Shown: piece by piece, positions 43,864 through 54,689 of the stretch | How the letters are laid out: every line of letters begins with the position of its first letter | Position numbering within the stretch: position 1 is the first letter of the stretch | Origin: Bactericera cockerelli | Lineage: Eukaryota > Arthropoda > Insecta > Hemiptera > Triozidae | Length of the DNA stretch: 64,000 bases | Direction: 5' to 3' | NCBI GenBank assembly: GCA_024516035.1 | Contig: CM044961.1 | Coordinates: 8,236,873 to 8,300,872 of the forward strand | Notes under the pieces: generated by a model | The model's database searches: none | Told to the model about the DNA's origin: nothing | Seen by the model: the letters and a program-made list of their open reading frames with translations, nothing else | Made by a program: the position numbers and the translations under genes

Positions 43864-44400
43864 TGGTGCACGGCGCTACGTTCTAATCGTGTTTATGACA
43901 ATACTACAATATTATTTTAGTACTTTTTTGTACCATGAGCTAAACTACTTTAAGTTAATGATTAATGTAAGTATATAAGTTTGCATTTTGTTTAAGTTAA
44001 TGCAGGTTTCCGCGATAACCTACCGTAAATTGTTTAATAACCATGACCTTCATAAGTATTCTAGGTTTTGTAAATATGTAAATATTACAGGACTTATAAT
44101 TAGTATAATAATATAATATGTGTGCTTAAATTTTGTAAAAATACTATACATTTATTTATAATACGTAGATAGGTACATAAATAATACATTTGAAATTAAT
44201 TTCCATATGACATAAATGTTAGATAAGATTATCACGTAATTTAAAATTACATTATTAATTTATAATATTAGTTTTATTACTTGCTTAATTCGTATGAGGT
44301 CAAAGAAACCCTTTTTAGCTACAAGTATTATTTTAGTCATTTACTATTTTATGTTTAATATTAGCTGATACAACTTTTCCTATTAAAATATTGAGAAGAA
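43864..44400 (+). other. 3' UTR of the muscarinic receptor (extent uncertain)
   Basis: AT-rich sequence follows the stop codon, with ATTTA and TTATTTAT motifs. I cannot place the cleavage site: candidate AATAAA-type signals occur at about 44172 (variant) and 44576. No other gene is seen before the SINEs at 44723. Confidence 0.5.
44069..44084 (+). promoter_or_regulatory. two tandem Pumilio-type elements (TGTAAATA) in the 3' UTR
   Basis: TGTAAATATGTAAATA is two head-to-tail matches to the UGUANAUA motif bound by Pumilio-family proteins. It lies about 206 bases after the receptor stop codon. The function is inferred from the motif alone in an AT-rich region. Confidence 0.45.
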
Positions 44401-44575
44401 TAGACGGATAGACAAAGATATCCAGACTTAGAGGGAAATGAAGAAAGAGGAAGAATAGAGAAGAGAGAGAGTTAGAGAGAGAGAGAGAGAGCGAGAGAGA
44501 GAAAGATAGAGAGTGAGAGAGAGAGAGAGAGAGAAAGAAAGAAATGGCAGACCAACAGGGGAGAGAGAGACATGG
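44400..44575. repeat. purine-rich (GA) tract
   Basis: Low-complexity GAGAGA sequence downstream of the receptor. Confidence 0.85.
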
Positions 44576-44722
44576 AAATAAAATATCTAGCGGAAAATGA
44601 TACTTAATGTTCAGTTAACATTTTGAGTTGGGCGGAAGAGTACGGGGTGGGAGAATGAATATGTTTCGTCCTTATCGGCATACAGGGTGTTTCATGATCG
44701 GGGAAATAATAATAATAATACT

Positions 44723-44921
44723 CTTTAGTGAAAGGTAACCACCAGGCGAGGTTAATGCTCAAAGCATTTTCTACCACCTAACCCTCAGCGTCTTATTATT
44801 ATGTGGTCACAAACTCAAATGAATGAAGAAAAATTCTTCCACTGGGTGGGATTCGAACCAACGGATCCCTACGCTACCTGGATTAACAGACTAACGCGTT
44901 AACCACTTGACTACCAAAAGG
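44723..44921 (-). mobile_element. tRNA-derived SINE, family D (best-preserved copy)
   Basis: Inverted and nearly complete: CCACCAGGCGAGGTTAATGC, CTTATTATTATGTGGTCACA, GGGTGGGATTCGAACCAACG, then CGCGTTAACCACTTGACTAC at the head end. Confidence 0.85.
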
Positions 44922-45064
44922 AAATGTTCAGGAAGTTTTCTTCTCTGAGGCGCACCAATCGTAAAGTAGTAATAAAAATGTATTTGTGATATTATATCAC
45001 AATTTTAGTTCAATTGTAGGACTTTTCCGTACCTTTCTTTAATATCCTCATATCATATTTTGCC

Positions 45065-45242
45065 TACAATTCCGCCTCTGGTGGCTGGTCACATCAAAGC
45101 ATCCACTCATTTTTCCTTATGAGGTATTACCCCCCAAACCTCCAAAGTACAGAGCGCAAAAATTCTGACTCCGCTTGGATTCGAACCCAGGTAACCGTGC
45201 GTGCAAGTATAGTGCACTAACCACTCGGCCACGGTGACTACT
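45065..45242 (-). mobile_element. tRNA-derived SINE, family B
   Basis: Inverted copy with GGATTCGAACCCAGGTAACC, GCACTAACCACTCGGCCACG and the body (CTCTGGTGGCTGGTCAC) at the left. Confidence 0.75.
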
Positions 45243-45399
45243 GAATTAGAGGATAAAATTAAGCATTAGTTGGGATCTAAATTCATTAATTTGATTGCAA
45301 GAGCCTAAAGTTTGGAATTATAAGAGATGAAAGTGTTTTATTAAACAGGCATTTTGTTACATCCTGTATGAATGGGTAATGTTCCCTTTCTTTTTATCT

Positions 45400-45570
45400 G
45401 GTTTGTTCATCTTCTCTTTATATTCTCTTCCTCCTTACTACCTTTATCCGTCTCTCTCTTTCTCTATATTTCCCTCTCAATCTCTCTCTCTCCCTCTCTA
45501 TCACTCACTTCTCCCTTCTTCTCTCCTCTAATTATTTCCCCCACTTTTAAATTCCCTTTCTCTCTCGCTC
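45400..45570. repeat. pyrimidine-rich (CT) tract
   Basis: Low-complexity CT sequence. Confidence 0.8.
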
Positions 45571-46144
45571 TCTTTGCCTGGTAGTTACAGCTGCTATGTA
45601 CGATATGTACAACTGTACATAGGCTTCAGGAATCTCCCCACACGAAAGTTACTGCTCTGCTGTTTATAGTTACAGCAAGTACTGTAAATATAAATAAAGT
45701 ACATTATACCTGTCTGTATCTTTTAATCCCTTTGAATTTTTTTAACTCTTCGAAGGCTCTTTTCGAGGCTTGGTTTTTCTTTGTAGGGAGGGGGGTTTTG
45801 TTAAATGCAAGTACTTGAAATTTTAATTCCAAAAATTCAACTTTAAAACTATTGTTATGATCACGGAAAACTTTTTCTACATTACCAGGTTTCAGCAGTA
45901 GCTTTATGAATATTGATGGCTCGAACTTTTCACACACAAAAAAACTTTCTCTTATGATTTTTTTGGAACGTTAAAATTCATCACCAAATTTTAAGTGTTC
46001 ATATACATTTTCCAATGATATTTTCAACGTAGAGCAAAGAATCCTTTCAACAAAAAATTCCGTGTGTACCACATAATAAGTTTGCCGTTCAAAAAAGCAA
46101 CCAAAAAACGATAAAATTCCAACCAAATTATTTTACAATGGTCA

Positions 46145-46400
46145 TCTTCTTCTTTTACTCTGTCTTATTCCGCTTAAGAAGGGTCCACATTGTTCAACCT
46201 CTTGGTTGAGGTTGGTTGGTTTTGGCACATTTTTACGGCAAGATTCCCTTCCTAACGCTAACGAGTCTATTTGATTTAACGTCCTGGATTAGGACAGGGG
46301 TTTTACCCTCCATTCGCTGGGAATCGCACCAGCTACCCACATCAACCTCACCCAGCCTGGGTTAACTACTGAAATATGAATGTGCTCGATCGAGGACACT
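46145..46400 (-). mobile_element. SINE tail composite, family A related
   Basis: A repeat with CATTGTTCAACCTCTTGGTT and TTTTACGGCAAGATTCCC is followed by TTTACCCTCCATTCGCTGG, CACCAGCTACCCACATCAAC and CTCACCCAGCCTGGG. It matches the composite at 12060-12260. Confidence 0.6.
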
Positions 46401-46409
46401 GGTAACGAA

Positions 46410-47310
46410 GAGGTTAAATCCTCTGTAAGTTTTCCTGTACGGGCTATGTAAACAGATAAATGAGTGAACATCAAAAGGAATTTTTCTTTTTCCTTTCATG
46501 TCGTTTGCTAGTTTTGTTGCGCCGTTCCCAGAGAGGTAAAAGTGGATGTAGTTTTATATTTTGAGGTTTGCCTCAATCGTCTGTAGCGTCATAATGCGTT
46601 CCACATTTAAACAGAGCACAAAATATGTGTGTACCATCACCAACATCCTAGAAGGATAAAAAATATATATTTTATCCAAAGAAAAGACAAAACCAACCTA
46701 AAAAAGTACATAATGTTAAACGTGAAAAACAAACTGAAAACAATTATGTTTATGTACTTTCTTTGTGTACATATTCTTTCCAGGTAATAGAGAGTAAAAA
46801 ATCTTTTAATTTGGAATCAGGAGAATCTAATTCGTCCAGAAATGTTGTGAAATCTACATATTTCGAAAAATATGTATGAGTTTCCATCGTCATCATAGGG
46901 TGGTGTCATCGTGAACAATGTTAGCCAGGCAGTGGAGGAATGACTCAGGACTTCTACCACTGTCTTTACAAGGAGGATAATACTTGACAAGGGCCCCCAA
47001 AACCAAGGCAATGCTGGTCTACTCTCTGTTTATGGTCCCCCAGCCAGAGTATCCATACATGAAGTCAAAACTTACCTACTGGCAATCATTTCTTTCAAAA
47101 CGTGCATCGATCTAAGTGACCTCTAGACCTGTGGAAAAACGGTGATTTGGCCATAACTCTTTAACGAAGCAACAAACTTTAGCTTAAACTTATGATTGTC
47201 CACGGTGGGCTGAACTTACCCTTAAAATATATGCATCTGTTTGTGGGACACCCTGTATATCTTTATGGCAATGGAAAGTAAAATTCAACAAAATACATGA
47301 AAAACACTTG
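46410..47310. other. intergenic, no clear features
   Basis: AT-rich. A GGGACACCCTGTATATC remnant at about 47247 resembles the end of the MITE at 48450. Confidence 0.45.
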
Positions 47311-47320
47311 AATTTTCCGT

Positions 47321-47600
47321 GGTCCTGTGGCGCCATTAGGCTTGCACGCAAAGTGACCTAGGTTCAATCCCCGGCAGGGTAGAAATTTTTCTGCTCTGCA
47401 CTTGGATTTCCGCGATCCACTTATACCTCGTGAGGACAAGTGTGTAGTTGCTTGTATGAATAAATCTGATCTGAGTGTGGATTTAGTAAAGCTAGTTTGA
47501 GTAGTTGTTATATCACGAAAGCGATTAACACAAATATGATAAACTGATAGTTATGAGTATCGACATTAAGTAGCGGCATCACTAGAAGCAATGTTATTTG
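47321..47600 (+). mobile_element. SINE family B with a nested family C tail
   Basis: Family B head and body (TTAGGCTTGCACGCAAAGTG, GGTTCAATCCCCGGCAGGG, TATACCTCGTGAGGACAAGT) are interrupted at about 47478. There a family C segment (GTGGATTTAGTAAAGC, GTTTGAGTAGTTGTTATATC, GATTAACACAAATATGATAA) lies before the family B end (AGTAGCGGCATCACTAGA). Confidence 0.65.
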
Positions 47601-47609
47601 GGAAAATGT

Positions 47610-48445
47610 TGTGAATATTATTATCATTTTTTTTTACTTTAATTATTTATTCCGCCCTCAGATTTTAAGATATACTATAGAAATTAAATAAAATTATACT
47701 GACAGAAGTCTTGTAATAGTTATTTTTTATAGTGGAAGGCATAGGAAATCATTACCTTTTTTCAATTAAAAAATACCAATTTGTCTAAGTATTGAAATTT
47801 TTGCTTCATCTGACCGGAAAATTAGACTTAAATCATTTTCAAATTCATCAACTTTATTAGAGTAGAAAACTCTTTTGTTTTGTAAAAATACCATATTTTT
47901 AATTATTACCTTCTTACACAACGTCTTTTATTTTTCAATTAACCTATCAATTTTTTGGGAGAGCTTTAAAAGAGTAGCCATCACTTGTTACTTCATAAGT
48001 AAAGTGAAAATTTGTAGTCATTTAGAATAGATACTATGTTTTTTCAGGATCCAAGTAACAGTCATAGAGAAAATTATTGAATATCAATATGACAGGTTTC
48101 TTCAGTGATTTGTTAGTAACAAACTTACCTTGTCATATAATGAGAAGAAAAAAAATCACTCACTGGAGAAAAAAAAACTCGAATATCGACACCTAATTGA
48201 TTTTTTTTTTTTTTTTTTTCTCAATCATATATGATCTTATTCTAACCATAAAATCTAATAATGAATGTTCATTATCATGTCCTTATATCTAACCACATCA
48301 CTAATGATCTTTTGACTATTATGAAAAACATAGGATAGCTCAATTTTGAGCTATTTTTTATTGTTATTGGAACTAATCTAGAAATTTCAAAAAGTTGATC
48401 ATATGTATATTCAAGGATGTATTACATACAAAATTAAATCTAAAA
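47610..48445. other. intergenic AT-rich DNA
   Basis: No gene. A T-run of about 19 at 48201-48220. Confidence 0.5.
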
Positions 48446-48449
48446 TATA

Positions 48450-48800
48450 CAGGGTGTTTCAGAAAAGTGTGCCTTTATTTTAACCACGTGTTATATGGAT
48501 GGTTTTAGGGGAGGTCAAGTCTATAACTAAAAGGGCGAAAGTATGGCCTAATTTCTTTGAGTTAACCCTCCTGTGGCCGCCCCTGAGAGTGCAATGACCT
48601 CGATTTCCACATCAAAATAACGGCGTCATCTTGTATTGGGAGTAGATTTTTTTCCACGTTTCAATAACTCTAACAGGTAAGGCCTTTAGAGGCGTGTATC
48701 TTATGAAGCACTTTCGCCCTTTTTGATATATAATTGACCCCCATAAATTGGTCCATTTAACACTTGGTAAAAGAAAGGCACACATTTCTGAAACACCCTG
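48450..48800. mobile_element. TA-target MITE with 25-bp inverted ends
   Basis: A 351-bp element between TA dinucleotides. The ends begin CAGGGTGTTTCAGAAA and continue to GTGTGCCT, matching at 24 of 25 positions. It fits a mariner/Tc1-type MITE. Short ACACCCTGTA or CAGGGTGTTT remnants elsewhere (40209, 44686, 47249) suggest a larger family. Confidence 0.85.
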
Positions 48801-49464
48801 TATATTATTATGTACATTGAGCATGTAGTAGATCGTGAAATATATAATAAGTTTAGTAAATTATACTTATACTTTTCTGTTCAAAAAAATTTCATATTTG
48901 AAACAGAAATTGTATAATATTTTATAATTATGATCTTTTCGTGTTTATTTTGGTCTTCCAGTGTATTAATTACAAATAAATTTTGCATTATCATATTTTT
49001 TGTAAATAAAAAGTTTTAATTTTAATACATACTTTCAAAGAAAAGTAGAAACAGGTGAGACGATTGTATTAGAGACCTATGGTGAGATGATAAGTTGATA
49101 ATATTCATCTAATTGAAATGAATATTAATCTTTCAGTTAGGGGTGGTTTGGAAATGGATTTTTTTTAAATATAACTGAAGGAATAAAATATATACAGAAT
49201 ATATAAGACATAACTTATACCTAATTAATTTGTTTTCCGAGTAAAAAAATACAAAAAATACTATCATAAGTAGATCTGATATTAATCAAACTAAGCTCGC
49301 AGTTATCCTTCAGTGTATGAGAAGTATTTTTAAAAAATATTGTAAACTCTTTTGGTGACATTTCGTTTTACAAAATCCTAACTAAGATTGTTTATTACAA
49401 GTGTTGGGTCCAACCACCGGCTGAGTCTTAAGTTTTTTGACATAGATGATGTAGGTTTATTGTT

Positions 49465-49630
49465 TATGTGACCGATCTCACTAGCTTGATCGACAAGTCG
49501 GCGGCTTGTAACTTAGAGGTGGGTGGTTCAAGTCCCGGTTTCAGCGTGGATTTATTTAGTAACGCGAGATTGAGTAGTAGATATCGCATTACGAAAGTGA
49601 TCAACAAAAATATGATAACTTTAAACTTAT
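49465..49630 (+). mobile_element. tRNA-derived SINE, family C
   Basis: TAGCTTGATCGACAAGTCGG, GGTTCAAGTCCCGGTTTCAG, CGTGGATTTATTTAGTAACG and AAGTGATCAACAAAAATATG. Confidence 0.8.
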
Positions 49631-49689
49631 ATTATTTAAGTACTCCTAAACATCTTAGTGTAGTAACTGTTACTCATTGAGTAGCTAAG

Positions 49690-50560
49690 AGATGGAAGAA
49701 AAAAAAACCTTTAGCTTGATTTTTTTCATCCCAACTGTATAATTCACTCACTACATAATTTGATTTATTTGATGTAATTATTTAATTAAGTATATAGCTA
49801 GGATAAATTAAAAAAAATAGATACAATAAGTATTAGAATTAATATTATAAGATAATCAAATCGACTTGGCTTCATCTGTGTTAATGAATGTACATACGTA
49901 ATTATTTATTTAATTTATCTAACTTTTCATTATAAACTTCTTTTGTTAATTTAGTGTTTCTTTTTTGCAACAGTTGTTATATTTATTTCCGCTTTCATGA
50001 GGATTTGGTTTCAATCGTATTGAGTAGACACATCTTTATATTAAATGGTATTGAGTAATGTATCTTTTAACACAATGGTATTGAGTCCTTTAAACACTTC
50101 TGTTTATCTTTTTAAATCATGATCCCCCTGTTTTGAACCTTTTTTTTATGATACAACTGGGTTTACTGAAGTTGGCTCATGTTGACAGTATTGGTCTATT
50201 TTTTTCCTTCGAAATCAGAAATAGATGTTATAAAACCCCAACAGTGTCCTTACTATAAAGATAACTTTTATTGAAAATAACAGATTTTTGCAGACCCTGT
50301 GACAGTGAATAGAGCAAACTCTGTTGGACCCTGTATGATGTTGAATCTTGGAACTTTATGTTTCCTGAAAACCGTGTGATGTTTTGAACGTAAAAATGTT
50401 TATCGCCTATTTCCTTTCTGTACCTTTTTTTTCATTTTCTTCTTGTTCTTCTACCATCTTCTTCTTTTTACTTGATTTTCCTTTCTTAATCTTGAGGGAG
50501 AAGTCCTTCTTATCCCCTTAGTCCTTATTTTTCCATTTATTCCACAAAATACATCGGTGG
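49690..50560. other. intergenic AT-rich DNA
   Basis: No gene or complete repeat recognised. A small (ATGGTATTGAGT)-like triplication lies at about 50016-50080. Confidence 0.5.
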
Positions 50561-50569
50561 TCGAAAGGT

Positions 50570-50810
50570 CCAAGGCCCTAGTCTGGTTAAATGGGTAGCG
50601 TAGGACTTCATTGGTTCCAATCCCACCCAGTGCATGAATTTTTCCCAACTTATTTGGGATGTTATAAGTTTTTCTCCACAACAAGTGCTCGAATAATAGA
50701 ACGGCGAAGTCCTGATCGGACAGTATTATTTAGTGGCCATGAAAGGAGCCTGGACATTGGATCTGGGCGTCCATATAATCCTCTCACCAAGGTGATTTAG
50801 GTATCAATAC
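50570..50810 (+). mobile_element. tRNA-derived SINE, family E related
   Basis: GGTTCCAATCCCACCCAGTG, ACTTATTTGGGATGTTATAA, GGCCATGAAAGGAGCCTGGA and CCTCTCACCAAGGTGA. The last two are also at 31700-31790. Confidence 0.6.
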
Positions 50811-50879
50811 GTCTCACGGACACCGAATTATAATTATTATATTATTTAGTGTCCATTATCATTATTTTTCCTCTCATAT

Positions 50880-51200
50880 TCTTCTCTCTCTTTTATTTTC
50901 GCTTCTTTGTCCTGCTTGTCATTATTCTTGTCTCTTTCTCATTCCACTTCTTCTTTTCTCTTTTTGTTCTTCAAATTTCTACTTCTTCTTTTCCTTGTCT
51001 TATTCTAAATTTTGATTCTTTTTAATTGTTATGCATGATGTTACCGGTTTTTCTTTCGGCTTTTCTCCATTATATTCTCATCCTCTCCGTCTTGTTCCTC
51101 CTCCTTCTTCTCCTCCTCTTTCTTATCCTCTTCCTCCTCCTCCTCTCTCCTCTTAGTCTCTTCGAATTCTCCTTCTCCACCTGTTCTCATATTATTTCTC
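50880..51200. repeat. pyrimidine-rich tract
   Basis: TTCTTCTT and CCTCCTCC low-complexity sequence. Confidence 0.75.
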
Positions 51201-51929
51201 CGTTCGATTTAGGATGGAGCACCATAAAGCTGACGTAGGCGATGGAAGCACCTTGCAGCCCCTCACAGCGAGGGCAATAAATATTTTGAGAACTTAGCTA
51301 TGTTCAGGGTGGGAAATTTTGAGGGCTTTAAGTACCGAGTTTCAAAAAAAAGTTCAAATTTAATAAAATATTTTTCCATTTACTTTTCCTCACCTTTTCT
51401 ATGTTTTTTTTTTTTTTTTTTAGGTTCAATCTTACCTTTTTATGGACACAGTTGTTTCCGAGGTAAACTTAAAGATTTATTCCCTTGAGATTACCTCGCT
51501 TGACTTTTATGATTTATGAGCTTAATATAGGCACAGATTTTGTATTGAAAGTGCCTTATGTGCTCGAGCAAATCCAGTGGAATCTGAAGGTTCGGTGTTC
51601 GAGCCCTTCATATAGCAAATTTTTAGTAAGGTGTTGTTTGAGTTTATTACACGTACATATGAATCATTAGTTAGATTCTAACTTTTTTTTCACTGTAGTA
51701 GATTTTTGTCATCATTTTCATACGAGTATTTTAAAAGTAAAAATAAAAGTTGAAAATCTATTGATGAAGTACTTGTCCCACGCAAAGTTTACAAAGTCTC
51801 CAAACTATTGTGTCCTGTTACTAGTTTTCTACACTGCAAAAATGTCAAACACTTATCCCATGGTCCATAATACCTGCACAAAAATCTCTATTTTTCAAAC
51901 CGCATGGATTCGAACCGAAACCTCAACCT

Positions 51930-52255
51930 TTTTCCTCTTTCACATCCTTCTCCTCTTTCTATTGTTCCCTCACCTCCTCTTCTCTTACTCTCCTTTTCCT
52001 CCTCCATTTCTTCTCTTTGTACATTTTTCCATTTTCTCTCTTCTGCCTTTTCTTCCTCTCTTTCTCAATTTCCTCCTTTTAACTCTTTCTTCCATCACCT
52101 TGTCTTTCTCTTATTCTTCTTTTCTTTCCTCATTTTATTCCTGATCTCTTTCTTTCTCTTTCATCTCTTCTCTTCTTCTTTTTATTTCACTTTTTTACCT
52201 CTAATACCGCAGACCTATCGCAGCAACATTTTTTTTTTTTTTTTTTTTTTTCAAT
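51930..52255. repeat. pyrimidine-rich tract with T-run
   Basis: CTCCTTTTCCTCC-like low complexity ending in a run of about 24 T at 52229-52252. A weak tRNA-like fragment (GGTGTTCGAGCCCTTC) lies upstream at 51590. Confidence 0.75.
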
Positions 52256-52779
52256 TTCTCTAGTTTCAGGAAATTCACATTTGAAAACTTTCTACTCTCG
52301 AAGTGGTTTCAATGTTGGAGAAGTTAAATTTTAATCCGAGGGATTCGGAACAGATAATATGTATGAATACAGAGAGAAAACATTTTATAGTTATTCTATA
52401 GTAAAAAGTTTTGCACATACATAGGTGAAAATTAAATCCGCCCCATAGAAGAGGCCTTATTTCTGGATAAGCAATAAAAAAAGGATTTTGCTTAATACAT
52501 ATTGTGTGGAAAATATACATATTTGTCCGCAACCAACTTTATACTAAAGAGGACGCTTAATTGCGAAGCAATAGAAAAAAGTTTTGAATTTTCAAATACT
52601 TGTGTGAATATCTATTGTCGCAAACTAACATGATTATCTATAATGTATTATAAAAAAATTATAATACAACTCTCAATAGCTACATGATGTTGTATCTAAA
52701 ATACTCACAATTTATTTAGTAATTATAAAAAATATTGATAATCACCAAGAATCATTACACATGTTCACATTAAGTAACA

Positions 52780-53540
52780 AAGAAAGAAATAATTGAAAAG
52801 AGAGAAGCTACCAGCAGAAGCACGCTGAGGAAAATGCGATGAAAAAGTAAATAAACAACAACATCATTGCACTCAAAGAAAGGTGAAACATGCTTAGGTA
52901 AACAAGATTGTCACGAGACTCGAACAAGAAGATTAACAACTTGAGCAAAGAAGAATTAATAAGGAAAGTAATTCAAGAAGAAGAGGGAGAGGAGCAACAA
53001 GAAGGAAAAGAAAATATGATAAGAAGAATAAAAAAAGAAGATTCTGATGATACTGACAAAGAAATCGCATAAAATGATGAGAATGATATGAAAGAAACTA
53101 TTATGATGATTATGATAATGAAAAGGAAATTGAAGAAGAAGAAGATGATGAATAAGAAGTTAAAAAAGAAAAAGAAGAGAGTGATAACAAAGAGGAAGAT
53201 TAATAAGAAATTGAAGAAGAAGATAATGACACTGAGGTGATGAAGAAAACGTAAATGATACTGATAGTGAACATGATATTGATGGAAATTATTTAAGTTA
53301 AATAAACGGAAAAGGAAGATGAAGAAGACCGGAAAAATCAAGAGAAAAATACTTGCAAGGAAAACGTGAAGACACAGGAAGAGGGATAGGGAGAGGAAGG
53401 GTAACACAAACATTATGATTGATAGATTCCCAAGTAGAGAAAACATTACAAGTGAAGGCTGGCGGAGTATCATGAGAGTGATGAGGAAAGTGAAGGGGCA
53501 ACGTATTGGGAATTGAAGGCGCACGATAAGATGGGAGAAT
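52780..53540. repeat. purine-rich (GAA/GAT) tract
   Basis: Low-complexity GAAGAAGATGATGA sequence. The 183-codon frame on the opposite strand is phenylalanine/leucine low complexity and not credible. Confidence 0.75.
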
Positions 53541-54109
53541 GAGTCAGGAAAAGCTGAATCATATAAGCGAAAACATTAATGAGAATATTAATGATGTAAG
53601 GAGTGTATGTTCAGCGCTTGTAAATGCAATGCTTTTGAGTAAAACCCACTCAAAAGTACCTTATTCACCCCGAATTTTATTTCCGTCATTTTGAAAAAGC
53701 TCTGGAAAAACCTGGAACATTTTTTTTTTTTTTTTTTAATAGAGACATAGGTAGTGATCAAGTGCTTGAGTTACAAAACTATGAGCGCTACGCATCCAAC
53801 CTTAGCCATAGATTTACCGCGTGATTTTTTTGCGTTAAAAGTTTAATAATTTTGCAACATCGGAATTTATCTTCTAAAATAAGAAGTAGAGAAAACCTTA
53901 TAAGAACATTACTTTTGGGTTATCACACACTACGTATCCGTATATGTACAATTGTACATAAAAAGATAAAGAGCTAGTTATTTCTATTATTATGTCACAA
54001 TTTTAGTGCGTATCACGGTAGCATCGACATTACCAGAACTAAATGCTAATGCATCATATTTCCAACCAACCATTATTATATTGTAATATCAATGGTCTTT
54101 GCCCAATCT

Positions 54110-54243
54110 ATAACTAACCCAAATGTCCTCACGAGGCTAAGATAAGCCCCGACATCCAAAGTACAGAGGCGAAAAAATTCCGCCGGAATCCGAATACCAG
54201 GTCACCTGGATTGCAAGCCGAACATGCTACCACTAGACCAATT
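54110..54243 (-). mobile_element. tRNA-derived SINE, family B
   Basis: Inverted copy: TGTCCTCACGAGGCTAAGAT, CCAAAGTACAGAGGCG, CCAGGTCACCTGGATTGCAA. Confidence 0.7.
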
Positions 54244-54399
54244 TCTGTGCTGTCTACATATTTCTGTTCTGAAGTTTTCGATCCTTCAATCTTTTATTGA
54301 GAAATTCTCTTGCCTTTTCGATCTTGGTATTTTTCAAAGGTATTACTTTAAGTTTTTCCTTTTTTCATCTGATAATAATACGTATTATATTTACCTTTT

Positions 54400-54680
54400 C
54401 CTTTCTCACATACCCCCCCCCCCTCCCTCCTCTCTCTCTCTCTCTCTCCCTCTTTCTCTTTTTGCTATCATCCTATTTTTTTTCTTTCCCCTCCCTCCCT
54501 GCTTCTCAAACTCTCCTATTTCTTTCATGAAAAATGAAATAATCTCAACTTTCCGACAGGAGAGGTCGGGTGAGAAATTTCATAGCGTATCCATTTTGAC
54601 ACTTTGGAGTGAGAGAGAGAGAGGGGAAGAGAGATAGTGAGAGAAAAAGAGAGAGAGAAAGACAGATAGAGAGAGAAAAG
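54400..54680. repeat. CT tract followed by GA tract
   Basis: Pyrimidine-rich 54400-54510, then purine-rich 54600-54680, a small version of the arrangement at 21060-23345. Confidence 0.75.
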
Positions 54681-54689
54681 AAGAGAATG

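Noticed and set aside
52973..53524. 183-codon Phe/Leu-rich frame
   Set aside because: Complement of a purine-rich tract; low complexity.
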